This document shows positions 1-10,958 of a stretch of 64,000 bases of DNA, piece by piece. Location of the stretch: the NCBI GenBank assembly GCA_009767595.1, contig VSDK01004639.1:19316-83315 (forward strand), written 5' to 3'. Numbering within the stretch: position 1 is the stretch's first letter; each line of letters begins with the position of its first letter. The stretch is from Symbiodinium kawagutii (lineage: Eukaryota; Sar; Dinophyceae; Suessiales; Symbiodiniaceae). A model generated the notes under the pieces. It saw nothing but the letters and a program-made list of their open reading frames with translations, was not told the origin of the DNA and made no database searches. The position numbers were made by a program, and so were the translations under genes.

Positions 1-103
<103 letters not shown>

Positions 104-1016
104 GCATTGACATATGATGATCCGCCCACGCTTGATGGGATAAATTCAGTAATAGAAAGCCACTACATTTGATGGGATTATTTTCATCCATGCTCATCTC
201 CAAGGGATCCACTGAGCTGCCATGTTGCCATGTCCACTTCCAAATACTGGACCACTCTGCGGCTGAGCCTTCCCTGCCAGGAATCCTCCGAAAAGTTTTT
301 CTTCATGCAACAGCACAACTACCAGTACATGGACCGATTCGGTGCCTGGGACCTTTGTTTGCAAAGCGTTTTTGTGTCCAGAAATCATCATCCTTCATCA
401 TTAAGGGTTCTGAGTTTTGAGTGTCCAGATTCATCACGTTGGGTTTTTGAATCAACTCAGCTTGGCTAGAACCAGGATTTTGCAGGTCAGAAGAGAGGTC
501 AAACTTCGTGAGCACCAGCGCTTTCCTTTGGTCACGATCCGAAAGATGATCTTGTTTTTCGATTGACCAGCTCTCCTAACCCTCATCATTACTTCCCTTC
601 TTCCCCACCAAGCTTTCATCACCTTGCCTTCTGTTTTTCCTGCCTTTCCACCTTCTTCCCAGCCATTTTTCCACGAAATGTTTTCTTCACCTCTCCAACC
701 TTTCCCTGCCATATTTCTATGTGCTCCCTCACTTTTCCCTGCCTTTCTCTCTCTTTCTTCTCCTCTCTCCTTTCTTTAACCAACTCTTTCATTGACTTCC
801 CCTCTTTTCCATGCCATCTTTCCCCTCTTGTCATTGCCATTTTCCACCGTCTCAGGCCCTCCATTTCCCTGCACATCCTCTTGTGAGTGCTCCTCTTCTC
901 CCTTCATTTCATTCTCATATAGTACCTCCTCCTCTTCTCCTCATATAGATCCTCTCATATAGTACATTCTACTGCATCCTCTTCTCCTTTCATTCTCCTC
1001 GCTGATGGTTCCTTAG
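104..1016. other. Intron-like or intergenic stretch, pyrimidine-rich in part
   Basis: No convincing exon was found. Positions 540-1010 on the plus strand are strongly C+T-rich (CCTTCC, TTCTCC words) and end in a TTAG acceptor-like site at 1013-1016, as expected upstream of a plus-strand exon. Confidence 0.4.
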
Positions 1017-1149
1017 GCCACGACGATGTCTACGTCTCAGCGTGGACTCAGCCAGAGACCAGCTGCAACTGCCAGTGGCTGCGGCAGAAGTTGGTGAAGG
1101 CTGTGACCAGTGGCTACAAGGCGCACGGGGCATCTCCGCAACGGGGGAT
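1017..1149 (+). CDS. Candidate internal exon, unknown protein
   Basis: An open stretch follows a pyrimidine tract and AG acceptor and ends before a GT. One frame reads LRLSVDSARDQLQLPVAAAE and continues open to a stop at about 1187. It is rich in GNN codons, as coding DNA often is. A second frame (WTQPETSCNCQWLRQKL) is also open, so the frame is not certain. No family was recognised. Confidence 0.35.
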
Positions 1150-1788
1150 GTGGGGTGCCCTTCCCCAACAACCAAGCAATAACGGAGTTATGACTATAAT
1201 GTCAGTAGTAAAGGTTAATGGAAATGGTTAATCATTGTTGATAGTAAAGCTTCATCATTGTTGAAGACAAAGTTGCATTAAGCATGTGACGTGCACGGTC
1301 AGCTAAAGGATCCTGTGCAACAGGAGCTTTTTTTGCCACAGGAATTTTTTGGTGTGCACGGTTAGTTTTCTGCAGTGTGGTCATTGATCATTCGAGAAAA
1401 GGCAAGCGATCGAATCATCAGCAGAGCTTCGATTTATCAATTCCACGCGAGGCGCGCAATTGGTAAAACCGGACGCGTGATATGCAGGTACGTGGCTAAG
1501 GAACTGGGATGCTTGCATACTGAATGGTTGTGCCTTGAAGAGTTGACTTGGAATTTGGATCGGAATTCCGTCAATACAAACTCCTACCGCATGTGTACGT
1601 AAATGGTAATCTACTTCTCTTTCATCATTGTAAAGTAGTATTACGGAAACCACACCATGAATCGCTATGAATTCTCATTCCATCATTCATCATCATGCAT
1701 CAGTATCAAGTAGAACAAATCACAATCATCAACCACCATTGGGTCATCATCAAGCACCATGACTCATCCCAATTCACCGCCAGCACAG

Positions 1789-1969
1789 GGGAAGCACCAC
1801 GCTGGGCTCCTTCAGCACGCGCGAAGAGCTCTGGGGTCCAAGAACCTGCGGCGCTTAAACGACAGCACCGTTGACGCTCGGTTGCAGGTGGTCAGTGCTG
1901 ATCTCGACGCATCGCAGCGGAACTCAGCCAACGGTGGCGTGGGCCTTCGAGGAGATGCCATAACACAGG
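1789..1969 (+). CDS. Candidate internal exon, unknown protein
   Basis: After CAGCACAG the plus strand reads open as GKHHAGLLQHARRALGSKNL and on through STVDARLQVVSADLDASQ, up to a CAGG/GT donor-like site at 1970. Base composition is GC-richer than the flanking AT-rich, repeat-like DNA, which suits an exon. It could belong to the same plus-strand gene as 1017-1149 and 2597-2747. No domain was recognised. Confidence 0.4.
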
Positions 1970-2596
1970 GTTTCCAGTGCATCCCAGATGTTTTCCATGA
2001 TGGGATCAGGTGAGACGTGACATGGTGGATGATTCATTTGGGTAGGAAAGATGCTTATAAAGTCCAAACTGAATACTTTTACTGCAAATAACTACATAAG
2101 TAGCATATCAATTACTTACTTCCTTTTCAATCCTCTTTATTTGGAATTGTGCAAAGCTTTGTGTTCAACACTTCCAGCCAGATTCCCCAAGTAGCTTCCT
2201 CGGTCAAAGACTCATCTTCACAAAATGTTTGCATGCCTTTGTCTACACACTTACACCTTCATACCCACATACCTACGTCCCTACATACCCGCAGACATGC
2301 ATGCGTGCGCATTGAAAGACAGACGGACAGACAAAGCAGGCAAAGCAGACAACCAGACCAAACCAGGGACCAGATGGACCATGCGGACATACAAAGTCAG
2401 AATAGTTTGCACTCATCAGACGTACATTTTACTGACATACATACTACATCATTTTATGCGGCTGTTGATATTACACAACTGAATATCATTGATGATAATG
2501 TGATAATGAATATGACTCCATTCAATATACTATAATTGTAAAAATTGTAATAATGTAAATGATATACACATATTGTACTCACTCCACCCACTGTAG
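1970..2596. other. Intron-like stretch
   Basis: AT-rich sequence with short runs such as ACATAC, CAGACA and TGATAATG. No supported exon was seen. It lies between two plus-strand candidate exons and is most simply read as intron. Confidence 0.4.
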
Positions 2597-2747
2597 TGAC
2601 CAGCGGCTCCCCAGGTTATGTACCAAGCCTGGGCCTGGAAAGCTCGTCGCTGGAAGTGCCGGTCAGCGGATATGTGGCTCGACAGGTGGTGCAATACCAA
2701 GTGGACCAGCTGAGCTACGAAGATCTTAGTGATCCACAGCTATTTGG
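2597..2747 (+). CDS. Candidate internal exon, unknown protein
   Basis: The stretch is bounded by CTGTAG on the left and G/GTATGG on the right, with no stop in frame. It reads TSGSPGYVPSLGLESSSLEV then SGYVARQVVQYQVDQLSYED. There is no ATG, so it can only be an internal exon. GC content is clearly above both flanks. No known domain was recognised. Confidence 0.5.
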
Positions 2748-4595
2748 GTATGGATCAATATTAACTAACCAATAATGGTGGATAATGACTAACAATCATA
2801 GTAGGGAAAACAATGGTTAATGATAGGGGAACCAGGGGTACGGAGTTTTGACCCACAGCTATTTGGGTACTACTTCTTAGATTATGGAGGGTGAGACTGA
2901 GCAGATGCTGGGGTATCACTGTGGTAGATTGAAATGCAGTTCCAAATCGACGCAATTGGGCCATTTTGCTATTATGTTTTCAACATGGTTTGCTTGATTG
3001 TTAATGTCAAATTAGCCAAGGCTGTTGGGCGACGAAATGTTTTCATGATGCGCTATGATTTCGATGCATGGAGTGCTCCCATTAACCTGCAACAAAACTG
3101 AGCCCATCTGCTTGGAAACTGCTCGGCGGTCACAGGCCAGGAATTCAACATCTCAAGACGTCAGAACTTGAGCAGTTTCAAAGCCCAAGAGCTGGCCATA
3201 CGAAGTCTTCCTACCATTTTCGTATACTGGAGAAACGAGAAAATCCATTTCATGCAAAGAGATTAAGCAAGGCAATATCCAGAATTGATCGGCACTTGCT
3301 CCCCATGTCAACATGCCACACACCGACCTGTTTCACAACTCAACATGGGCCGTGAGGAACTCTTTGATGCGAATCACTCTGCTGGAGGAGACAAAGATCT
3401 TCCTTTCGCACACGTGTTCGGGAGCTGCTTTCATGGAATCCAATGAGCTGCAGCAGAAGTTGAACATGCAGAACTCGGATGCTCGCTGGTGTTGGCCTGC
3501 TATTTTCTGACAGTGGATCTGACTGCAAAGGTGTGGGTTAGTCCCTCAAAGGAAAAAGGCAGAGATCTGAGCTGACAGATTTTCGGGAGTTTTCTGACCT
3601 GCTCTCCAGACTCCGCAGGGTGTTAGGGATGCTGTTGTATCGCAAACAAGCAGCAGAGAGTTTGTTTTTGAATCGAGATACAGGGGGGCCTGAATTGGTT
3701 TTACCATTTGCGACAACATGTACTCGTACTTCAGTCATGACACCTTCTGCGCCCAATCCAAGATTTCTTGGACATTCGTTTTGTGTGCTTGACACGCAAG
3801 ATAAGAGAACTTAAAAGTACAAAGAGCAATTTCCGACAAGCTGGTCAACCTGCACTTGGCAAGCTTGAACAAAATTCTACAACGCTATGGTGTTCACGTT
3901 GCACTTTCCACATCGGTTTGAAAATGTCTCCAGGAATCTTCGTCATGGCTTAGAAGCAAACAAGTCTCATTCTTGTTGACGAGCCATGTGACCAACATTG
4001 TGGCTTGACCATGGCTTAGGATGTTGGACTTCGTGAAGCTGCAAGTTCATGTTAGGCTTGGAGTTCAACTGCAGGTTGAACGCGAAGATTCAGATGATAA
4101 GTGTTGTCACCCCCATGATTGTGTTCGTTGTTGTCGTTCCAAATTGCCGACCAGATGAATGCCAGCTTATATTTTCATGCATAGCAAGCATGTTCTACAT
4201 AAAGCCTGCCTGTGACTGTATATGTACTACATAAACAGATGCCTTTGCCTCTATGACATGTGTCACCTGTTTTGCTGGCCTTTTGGATAGATCTTGCAGG
4301 AGAAGAGAGACATTTCTATCAGCGGATTGGTGTTTTTCATGGCCGGATACACGGGTACCCCAGTTGCCATTCCAAATTATTGAAGGGAAACCAGCTTTTT
4401 GGGAATACCATGACTCTGTGAAATGCTCATTTGAACAGATATTGGTCACATGTCTAGGTGTGTCTTTTTCGCTCTCTTCATTAAGACAATACACTTCACG
4501 TTCATTCATTTCGTATGTCAATCAAATGCTAACACGTTTCAGGGGTCCCTACAGCCAAAAGCGTCCCGTGATTCGAATCGAAGACTTCCTCTGAG
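2748..4595. other. Unresolved stretch with possible decayed coding fragments
   Basis: Short protein-like runs occur in different plus-strand frames (for example FREFSDLLSRLRRVLG near 3580-3630), but no clean exon pair was found. It may hold introns plus degraded coding sequence. Confidence 0.3.
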
Positions 4596-4763
4596 GACTC
4601 GTGCGCCCCGCTCTTCGGCTTGCAACTCGGACGGATGGACTTTCTGTCGGTTCTGCGCAGCCGATGGCCCACCTTCCTCCAACTGCAACTGCTCAGCGAG
4701 CGAATGCATGCAGCATGGCAGTGCCTTGGAAAATTCAGTCTAAACCCGGATGAAATCCCTTAA
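4596..4763 (+). CDS. Candidate exon, unknown protein
   Basis: After CCTCTGAG the frame reads APLFGLQLGRMDFLSVLRSR then WPTFLQLQLLSERMHAAWQ and stays open to a TAA at 4761. The true 3' border is probably earlier, since GT and GC dinucleotides are available near 4670-4700. It lies just upstream of two better bounded plus-strand exons and may belong to the same gene. Confidence 0.4.
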   Translation, partial: DSCAPLFGLQLGRMDFLSVLRSRWPTFLQLQLLSERMHAAWQCLGKFSLNPDEIP

Positions 4764-4941
4764 GGATCAAGTATCCCTGGAAAGTAAAGGACCAACAGTT
4801 TCAGTTCAGTTCATGAGTAGAACCAAGATTTTGCTTCATGAGTGTCAGTTCCAGGCAAAGTACTTCATGAACTTTTGCGAATTTTTTGAGGATGAACCGT
4901 TGGTTTCGAAGCAGAACTACCTGGAACGCCCAGCCCCGCAG

Positions 4942-5026
4942 GTCCAGATGGCAGCTGTGTGATCTCGACAACTCGCAGTTGCCACGCGACTTTGCCCATC
5001 TCACCCGCGACTTTGTGGACAAGGAG
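4942..5026 (+). CDS. Candidate exon (85 nt), unknown protein
   Basis: Bounded by CGCAG/G and GAG/GTGTGG. It reads SRWQLCDLDNSQLPRDFAHL then TRDFVDKE and ends in phase 0. The next candidate exon, 5121-5198, starts in phase 0, so the two join without a shift across a GT-AG intron of 94 bp. Confidence 0.5.
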
Positions 5027-5120
5027 GTGTGGCAACTGCCATGCTGAAAGGGGTCGTCCTTTCACATGTAAACATGGAGGGCCCAGCCACAGTCCAGGTT
5101 CGAGCGGCAGTTGATCAAAG

Positions 5121-5198
5121 AATTTGTTTGCCAACTTCGATTATTTCACTTTCATTGATCACTTGCCCATTACACTTTACCAACGAGCCATTTGCCAA
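5121..5198 (+). CDS. Candidate exon (78 nt), unknown protein
   Basis: Bounded by CAAAG and CAA/GTGTATG. It is exactly 26 codons, reading NLFANFDYFTFIDHLPITLY then QRAICQ. Joined to the preceding exon it gives ..DFVDKE-NLFANFDYF.., an aromatic-rich continuous protein. No family was recognised. Confidence 0.5.
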
Positions 5199-5345
5199 GT
5201 GTATGGAAGTTGCATTGTTTGCACATGAATGCCTTGTCTCATGATTCGGGCTCAACGATGGAGTGCCTTGCATCGCACCAATCATATGTTTTTTTCGGCC
5301 GGTTCATGTTCATCACAGTCTAACTCTCGATTGGCCGCTGCCCAG

Positions 5346-5582
5346 AAACGGCCTCAGGTGAAGGTGTGTGGCACTTTGAGTTTGATACTGCGATACCTCC
5401 ACCGAGCGAATGAGACCTTTGTGCAGCAACCGCAGTGGTGGATGGAGGATGTCACCATGGCGGAGAGGCTGCTGAAGACACTCGGGTGCCTTGGCTACCT
5501 GAATCCAGACCATCCCAAGCAATGGTGGACCAATGTCCCAACTGCATTTGCCTGCTTTGACCACCTACCCATATTGGGGTGA
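5346..5582 (+). CDS. Candidate coding stretch, unknown protein
   Basis: An open frame after GCCCAG reads through WWMEDVTMAERLLKTLGCLG and YLNPDHPKQWWTNVPT to a TGA at 5580. Part of it is also open in a second frame (GEGVWHFEFDTAIPPPSE), so one or more introns may be hidden here. It follows the two plus-strand exons above. Confidence 0.35.
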   Translation, partial: KRPQVKVCGTLSLILRYLHRANETFVQQPQWWMEDVTMAERLLKTLGCLGYLNPDHPKQWWTNVPTAFACFDHLPILG

Positions 5583-5853
5583 TTTGGAATATGGCCATGC
5601 TGCAGACGTTTGACATCGCAAAACTCAGTATGGGATTTGATTTGGTAGATGACAGGCTGCAGTAGGTGCATTGGACTCAACTGATTTCATGGGTTCCATC
5701 TTTCACAGTGTGATCGGCAACTCATGTCAGCACGATCATGAGTCCAACTTCAGAGACAAGAAGCAGCGGGTGCGTAAACTAGGACCTGAATCAAAGTCTA
5801 CGATGCTGCTTTGTACATCATATTGAACTACATTACATGTTTGTTTCCATTCT

Positions 5854-6216
5854 TTGAATGTGTTTTTTGATGTTCCCAAGGGAAATCCAACAGCAGGAGA
5901 CCAGCGGGCCCCCGTCTGGACTCAGGGACACCCTGGGCGTGCCGCAGCTGCTGTCGACGATTGGGCGATTGCCCGAGCAGCGGAGTCCATGGGTCATGCT
6001 GAGCAGCATGCAGCGGCGATGGTGGTGAGGCCGGAAGTCATGAAGACATCGGTGGTTCACTCTGCTGATGGTCACGAGTGGTTCACCACGGGTGGGAATC
6101 ACGGAGGAAGATGTGAGATGGACGTGTCTCACACGGGAGATTGGGTTCCTGTGCTTTGTTTGACAGCTTTAGCGAGCTGTCCATTTCGGAAAGATTCTGG
6201 TTTCTGGAGTCCGTGA
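5854..6216 (+). CDS. Possible coding region, frame uncertain
   Basis: A 120-codon open frame with GC-rich centre reads AVDDWAIARAAESMGHAEQH around 5940-6020. A second plus frame over the same bases (LLSTIGRLPEQRSPWVMLSS) and a minus frame are also open. A GT donor-like GGTGAGG lies at about 6025. Coding potential is real but strand and frame are not settled. Confidence 0.25.
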   Translation: MNVFFDVPKGNPTAGDQRAPVWTQGHPGRAAAAVDDWAIARAAESMGHAEQHAAAMVVRPEVMKTSVVHSADGHEWFTTGGNHGGRCEMDVSHTGDWVPVLCLTALASCPFRKDSGFWSP

Positions 6217-6537
6217 TATCGTTTGCTGATTCAACATGTCAATGAGAAGAGTTCTACCTATCCACGACACATGATCTCCCGACCACAAATGAGAGCTCAT
6301 CCTTCATGTTTGGTAGATCCTTGATGGGTCAAGGATGAGCTTCAGCTCCTTGGTATGTCCAGGCCATCGACTTGGACCTGAACCAGTGATGCACACAGCA
6401 CCAGCGATCGACACGGAGCTGTCCATAGAGGTCGGAGGTGCCCCAAAGAAATCACGCGATGAACGGATCATTTGAGGAGCACTCTTGAGGACGTCTAATC
6501 AGATTTGATCATGCAAATCGTCAAGAGACCTGTGAAG

Positions 6538-6641
6538 TTTTGAATATGACCTACTTACCATTCCAACTTATGGTGTCCGTGATGGTATTAGCATTCAAAG
6601 TGACAAGCTGCTCGGTTGTTGTGAGAGTACCTGGTTCCCAG
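6538..6641 (+). CDS. Candidate exon (104 nt), unknown protein
   Basis: Bounded by GTGAAG and CCCAG/GTAGCT. The frame reads FEYDLLTIPTYGVRDGISIQ then SDKLLGCCESTWFP with no stop. Borders and length resemble other exons in the window. Downstream, AFYGNWFRGTSFVHSQRPIS ends at an AG/GC site near 6748 and may be the next exon. Confidence 0.4.
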
Positions 6642-7098
6642 GTAGCTAATGAGGCTGTCCATCGAGTGGTTCGTGGCCATCCATATGCTTTCTATGGAAA
6701 CTGGTTTCGGGGCACCTCCTTTGTGCACAGCCAGAGGCCAATATCAGGCATGGTTTGATGCGTTCAAACCAGTCCTGTTGACGTAGCGTTGATCAGGTGT
6801 CGCAAAAGTTGTGGTCAAGCGTGTTTCTCATGCACAGCTGGGTGTGTGTGGAGTTGGTGTGTAAGCTCTTTGAAATGCACTAGAGGAAATAACTTGTTTG
6901 TAGCACCAAGAGCATGGTGTTTGTCTAAAGCTCCCTTATTTGTATAGTTGTCGACCATGGAGGAAGACCACCGAAATAGTCCTGTGAAGAAAGGGTCGCA
7001 AAGCGTCATCTAGAGAATAGATGAGAAGCGGTTGGTCCTGTAGCAAAAAATCATCCAGCGAAACCGTTGTCTATTAAAACAATCCTGTACCAAGAGTC

Positions 7099-7515
7099 AT
7101 GCAGAAAAAGGGTTGTCTACGCATAGGCAAGGGTGATGACCCCGCAGGCCAAGAAACAAGGACGAGGCATCAAATCATTGTTGTCTTGAGGAGTGATAAG
7201 AGTAATGAGTTTGTTTTGAAGCGGCAAATGGACTGTGGAACCTGTTCAGGAGATCTATGGGGTTCAAGGCTAGAGGTCATTCTCAACAGATTGCAGCATG
7301 AAAAATCCAAGGTTTACAGCACAGTTCAAGAAGGACAAGTGAACAGTTCCACTTGCGAAGCCGTGTTTGTTACACAAACGAGTAAAGCTAAAACTGTAGA
7401 TGTAGGCCCTTTGAAACTTCCAGGGCTGGATAGACAAGTCAAAAATGCAAAGCCGACAGTCTTTAGCCCCAGTTCGCCTAGGGCATGGTGGAAGCCGTCC
7501 CATATCCTCCAGTAG
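7099..7515 (+). CDS. Open frame of 138 codons, doubtful gene
   Basis: A single open frame begins at ATG 7099 and contains VVLRSDKSNEFVLKRQMDCG. Composition is moderately coding-like, but an antisense frame is also open and no domain was recognised. It could be an exon, a remnant of a retroposed sequence, or chance. Confidence 0.2.
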   Translation: MQKKGCLRIGKGDDPAGQETRTRHQIIVVLRSDKSNEFVLKRQMDCGTCSGDLWGSRLEVILNRLQHEKSKVYSTVQEGQVNSSTCEAVFVTQTSKAKTVDVGPLKLPGLDRQVKNAKPTVFSPSSPRAWWKPSHILQ

Positions 7516-8340
7516 GTCATTGATTCTGGGGCTGTGGCTCTCCCAATGTTTGTTGATATTCCACTAAAATGTGTAAAAGGTGCGGCCAATGGGGTACCTT
7601 TTATGCCCTCCCCACATGAACATGGTCAACAAATCATCCAAACTGGTTCCAGCTACTCATTCGCTCATAGTTCTTGCCCTGGAAACATTCTGAGGCTGAC
7701 TGGCCTTGGCTTTCACACCGTGCAGGATGCAAAGCAACACAGGTGGCCCAATGATTTTGCATGTGGAACCGGTCGGTTTGTGTTTTGCAGTTTGATGATG
7801 AGTCATTGAAGAACCATTCCATGGCCGGTTGCAGTTTGATCATGTTGGACAATGAACAGTTGAATCCAGAGCCGAATTGCACCACCAAAACTCCAACAAA
7901 GGGCTCCTCCAAGGAGAAGGCAAGAGTTCTAGAGTTCCAGATTCAAAGGGTCCCAAGTTTCTAAGATTGTTTGAATATGTTTTGATTTCAGAAGTATCCA
8001 CCTGGATTGCACCTGCAACTTGAAAGGTGGCAATGAAGACAGATGAAGATGGTGGGAGCTCCAGAGGCCCATCTACTCACGTTTGCCTCGTCTAATTTTG
8101 ACCAACCCCAAGTCCATCTTGGTAAAGATAATGCCAAATGCTCACCCTCCCAGATGTCACTTCTATGAATTAGTTTGAGGCCTACCCGTTTTATTGGTTT
8201 GCAACTAGACAAACTGCTGATAAAAGCGATACAACTAGGAACCAAAAGCTCCAGAGAAGAAATGGTAGTCCATGTGGATTTAAGCAGAGGCAGCAGCTCC
8301 TCTTGGGTAGATTCAGTTGGAGCGCAGAGAGAAGGCAAGA

Positions 8341-8416
8341 TCCAGCAGAGACAGAGAGAGAGAGAAAGAGAGAAAATAGAGTAGAGTAGAGAGAGAATGG
8401 AGTAGAAGAGAGAAAG
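8341..8416. repeat. GAGA/AGAGTAGA purine microsatellite
   Basis: A short block of the unit AGAGAATGGAGTAGAAGAGAG. The same vocabulary builds the 1.8-kb purine tract at 44740-46548, so this is a small dispersed member of that repeat class. Confidence 0.85.
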
Positions 8417-8648
8417 TTTTCCACGTCTCCTCTTGGATCTGTGGCAGATGAGTTGTTGCTGGAGATACTGCATCCGGTTTCAGCACCGCTGCAGGCAGAG
8501 TGTGGTGCTCGGTATCCGCCATGTGAAGATGAGGCCTTGACAGGGAACCGAAACTGGTGGCACTGCGTTCTTTCATGCGTTTGTTTGTGGGAAATGAGGG
8601 CGGTGCAAAGACGATGAGTGGACATCCAAGATCAGGTTTCATCAATAT

Positions 8649-8891
8649 GTGTTTTTGACTTCTCTTTGCCAATCATACTGCGGCATTACCAACTACCAAC
8701 ACATGTCCCGTCAGCTTTCCAGCATCTTTGGGTATGGCCACAAGGCCTTCAAGCAGTTTGACTTTGTGCTCCCAGGTGACTTTCCAGCTGAGGCGAGCTG
8801 GGCTTCGGAGTTGCAAGTGAGAGAAACAAAGTCAGCCCTTTTTTATTCTGATGATCTTCGTCATTTTGCCATCATTGCACCCATTGTTTAA
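8649..8891 (+). CDS. Candidate exon region, unknown protein
   Basis: The open frame contains SIFGYGHKAFKQFDFVLPG. Splice-like sites at TTTCCAG (8716-8722) and CCCAG/GTGACT (8775/8776) would define a 53-nt exon at 8723-8775, with a further GT (CAA/GTGAGA) near 8817. Which of these is used cannot be told. It lies about 250 bp upstream of the GTPase gene. Confidence 0.4.
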   Translation: MFLTSLCQSYCGITNYQHMSRQLSSIFGYGHKAFKQFDFVLPGDFPAEASWASELQVRETKSALFYSDDLRHFAIIAPIV

Positions 8892-9067
8892 CTGATTCAC
8901 TAATTCTTGCCAGTGTTTCGCTCTTAGTTTCATTTGTTTGCTGGATCTTTGGCCACGCATTTATTTGCGTTTGGGGCCAGCGCTCTCATAGAGTTCCCCT
9001 GTCATAGAGACATTCGAGGTTCAAAATCATTTAGCAAATTTGCAAGTGCCTTTCACTTCTTTCTGCG

Positions 9068-10958
9068 ATGGCACGTGTGACACGCGGGACTCGCATGTTA
9101 CTGGCTATGCTGTTGGGCATTGCCAGCCGCCCCTTCTTGGCGTGGATGGCAGGCGGAAGTTCCGCTCTGCCGTTGGGCCAGGGGCCAGGTCGCAGCGTGC
9201 GCATCATCCGGCAGCAAAGCCCACGGCAGTCCGAGTCGCCGACGATGGTTCCAGGGATGCAAATCGAAGATGCACAGGCTGAGCTCGAGACCATTTTCCA
9301 AGACTTGCGCAACCTGCAGCATGTTTGGCCAGAAGAGCTTGAAGATCTTGGAGCTTTGCGACAAAACTTGAAGAGTGGCAAGCTACGAGTCTTGTTGATT
9401 GGTGACTTCAGTAGCGGCAAGTCAACCCTTCTCAACGTCTTGGCAGGCGAAGCAATTGCCGAAACTGGTGTTCTGCCGACTACGGCTGATTTTCACGAGG
9501 TAGTCTGCAGCGGCAAGAACATCGTGTTGGTAGACACTCCAGGAATCAATGCAGCTGAAGGTGAGAAGTACCTTGTCTCACCTGGGTTTGGTGTTCTTTT
9601 GTCGCCCAGACTTGTTTGACCACTAACTTTTGTACATATTCGTAACTTTCTAAGTTCCTTGGTAGGCTCCATTGTTTTTGCTTGAAGACAAGAAAGTAGT
9701 GTGACGCTGCTAGTTCTCCAGCAATTTGCCTCTCCATTGTCACTGTTCCTGTTCATCTTGTTATTGTTGTTGCTGATGATGTTGCTGTTGTTGTTGTGGT
9801 GTTTGTGTTATTGTTTGTCACCATTGCTTTCATGTGCGAAACTTCCCTTGTCGCTTTCTAGACCCAAGGCACAAGGAGGACGTGCTTGACGAGGTGAAGC
9901 GTGCTGACTATGTAATGTTCGTCATGAAGGCGACTTCTCCCGGAACTAGCACAGAGGAGCAGTTGCAGAAGCTCCTGCAGAGCTACTCCACTCCGGGCAT
10001 CCTGGTCCTGTCCCACTGGGATCAGTTGGACAGTGGCGACAAGGATGAAGTCAAGACTCACGCAAAGAAGTTTGCTGCAAAGGCCTTTCCTGGCAAAAAG
10101 ACTCAACTATTTGGTATCGATGGCAAAAAGGCTGAGAAAGCCATCAAGGCGGGTGGACAGCACGATGAGCCAGGATGCCGGAAGCTACAGAGCTTCCTGA
10201 AGGAGAAGCTGGCAGATAAGAGGCTTCAGTTGGCCTATCAGCTGACTCGGGTCTGTTCGCGGGCAAAGCTGATTGTCAAGGAATGCCCAGGGCGAATTTT
10301 CAAGGAGGAGCAGAGGGAAAAGGAAGCGCACCAAAAAGATATGGAAGTCAATGGGCAAGATAAAGCCAGCCTTCGCAAAGAAATGGAGAGTTGGTCTCAG
10401 GAAAAAACCCGAGCCGAAAAAGACCTCAAAGAAACAGAATCCGCTGACGAGATTGATCAGAAGTATTATGCAGAGAAAGACAGCGAGAAAGACAAGGAAG
10501 CGAGGCAGCATGGGGGGCCACTGGGTGGTGCGTTCAGACGTGGATCCGAAGCAGCTGCCGCTGGGGCTTTTGCTGGGTCCGCGTTTCCAGTCGTTGGCAC
10601 AGCTGTGGGTGCTGTGGCGGGTGGAGTCCTGGGTGGAATTGCAGGAGCATTTGAAGGTCAGGGTGGGAAGGAAGAGGCAAAGACAGCTCATGAGGCAGAA
10701 AGGAAAAATAAGGCCGATTTCGAAAAGCGCGCAAAAGAGAGGAACGAAAAATGCAACAAGCGTTGCTCTGACGCGCAAGCACAGCGAGATCGCTGCATGA
10801 AAAAGTTGGACAACATTGATGAAGATCAACATAGGGCCAAGAAGGCCTTAGACAAGAAACTGCAAGACCTCAGCTTGCAGCTTGAACGTTCGAAGGCGTT
10901 GCTTCAGCGCCTCGAGCATTGGGAGGAGAAATGGCATGGCCTTCTTTCTGACATCTGA
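9068..10958 (+). CDS. Dynamin-superfamily (bacterial-dynamin-like) GTPase, two exons
   Basis: Exon 1 is 9068-9560 and exon 2 is 9862-10958, joined in phase 1 (G+AC = Asp) for a product of about 529 residues. ATG 9068 is the first Met after an in-frame stop at 9032. Residues about 10-28 are hydrophobic (LLAMLLGIASRPFLAW), suggesting a signal or membrane anchor. The G domain shows P-loop GDFSSGKST (112-120), a TTAD switch (about 138) and VDTPG (155-159). The G4 position appears to be SHWD (215-218) instead of the usual T/NKxD. A charged helical region follows, then a Gly/Ala-rich hydrophobic segment (about 388-432) that may be a membrane hairpin, then a second coiled coil. Proteins of this class bind GTP and remodel or tether membranes; the substrate membrane here is unknown. 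The join reads INAAE-DPRHKEDVLDEV and matches the family layout after DTPG. Confidence 0.85.
9561..9861 (+). other. GT-AG intron of the dynamin-like gene
   Basis: The 301-bp intron starts GTGAGAAG and ends CTTTCTAG, with a TTG/TTC-rich 3' half. Removing it joins residue 164 to 165 in frame across the conserved region that follows DTPG. Confidence 0.85.

Noticed and set aside
7530-7600. DSGA-like motif after CTCCAG, reminiscent of a retroelement aspartic protease
   Set aside because: Only a short motif is present. No reverse transcriptase, integrase, long terminal repeats or zinc knuckle was found nearby.
7988-8672. Overlapping minus-strand frames of 119-161 codons
   Set aside because: They run through the GA microsatellite at 8341-8416 and are open in three frames together.
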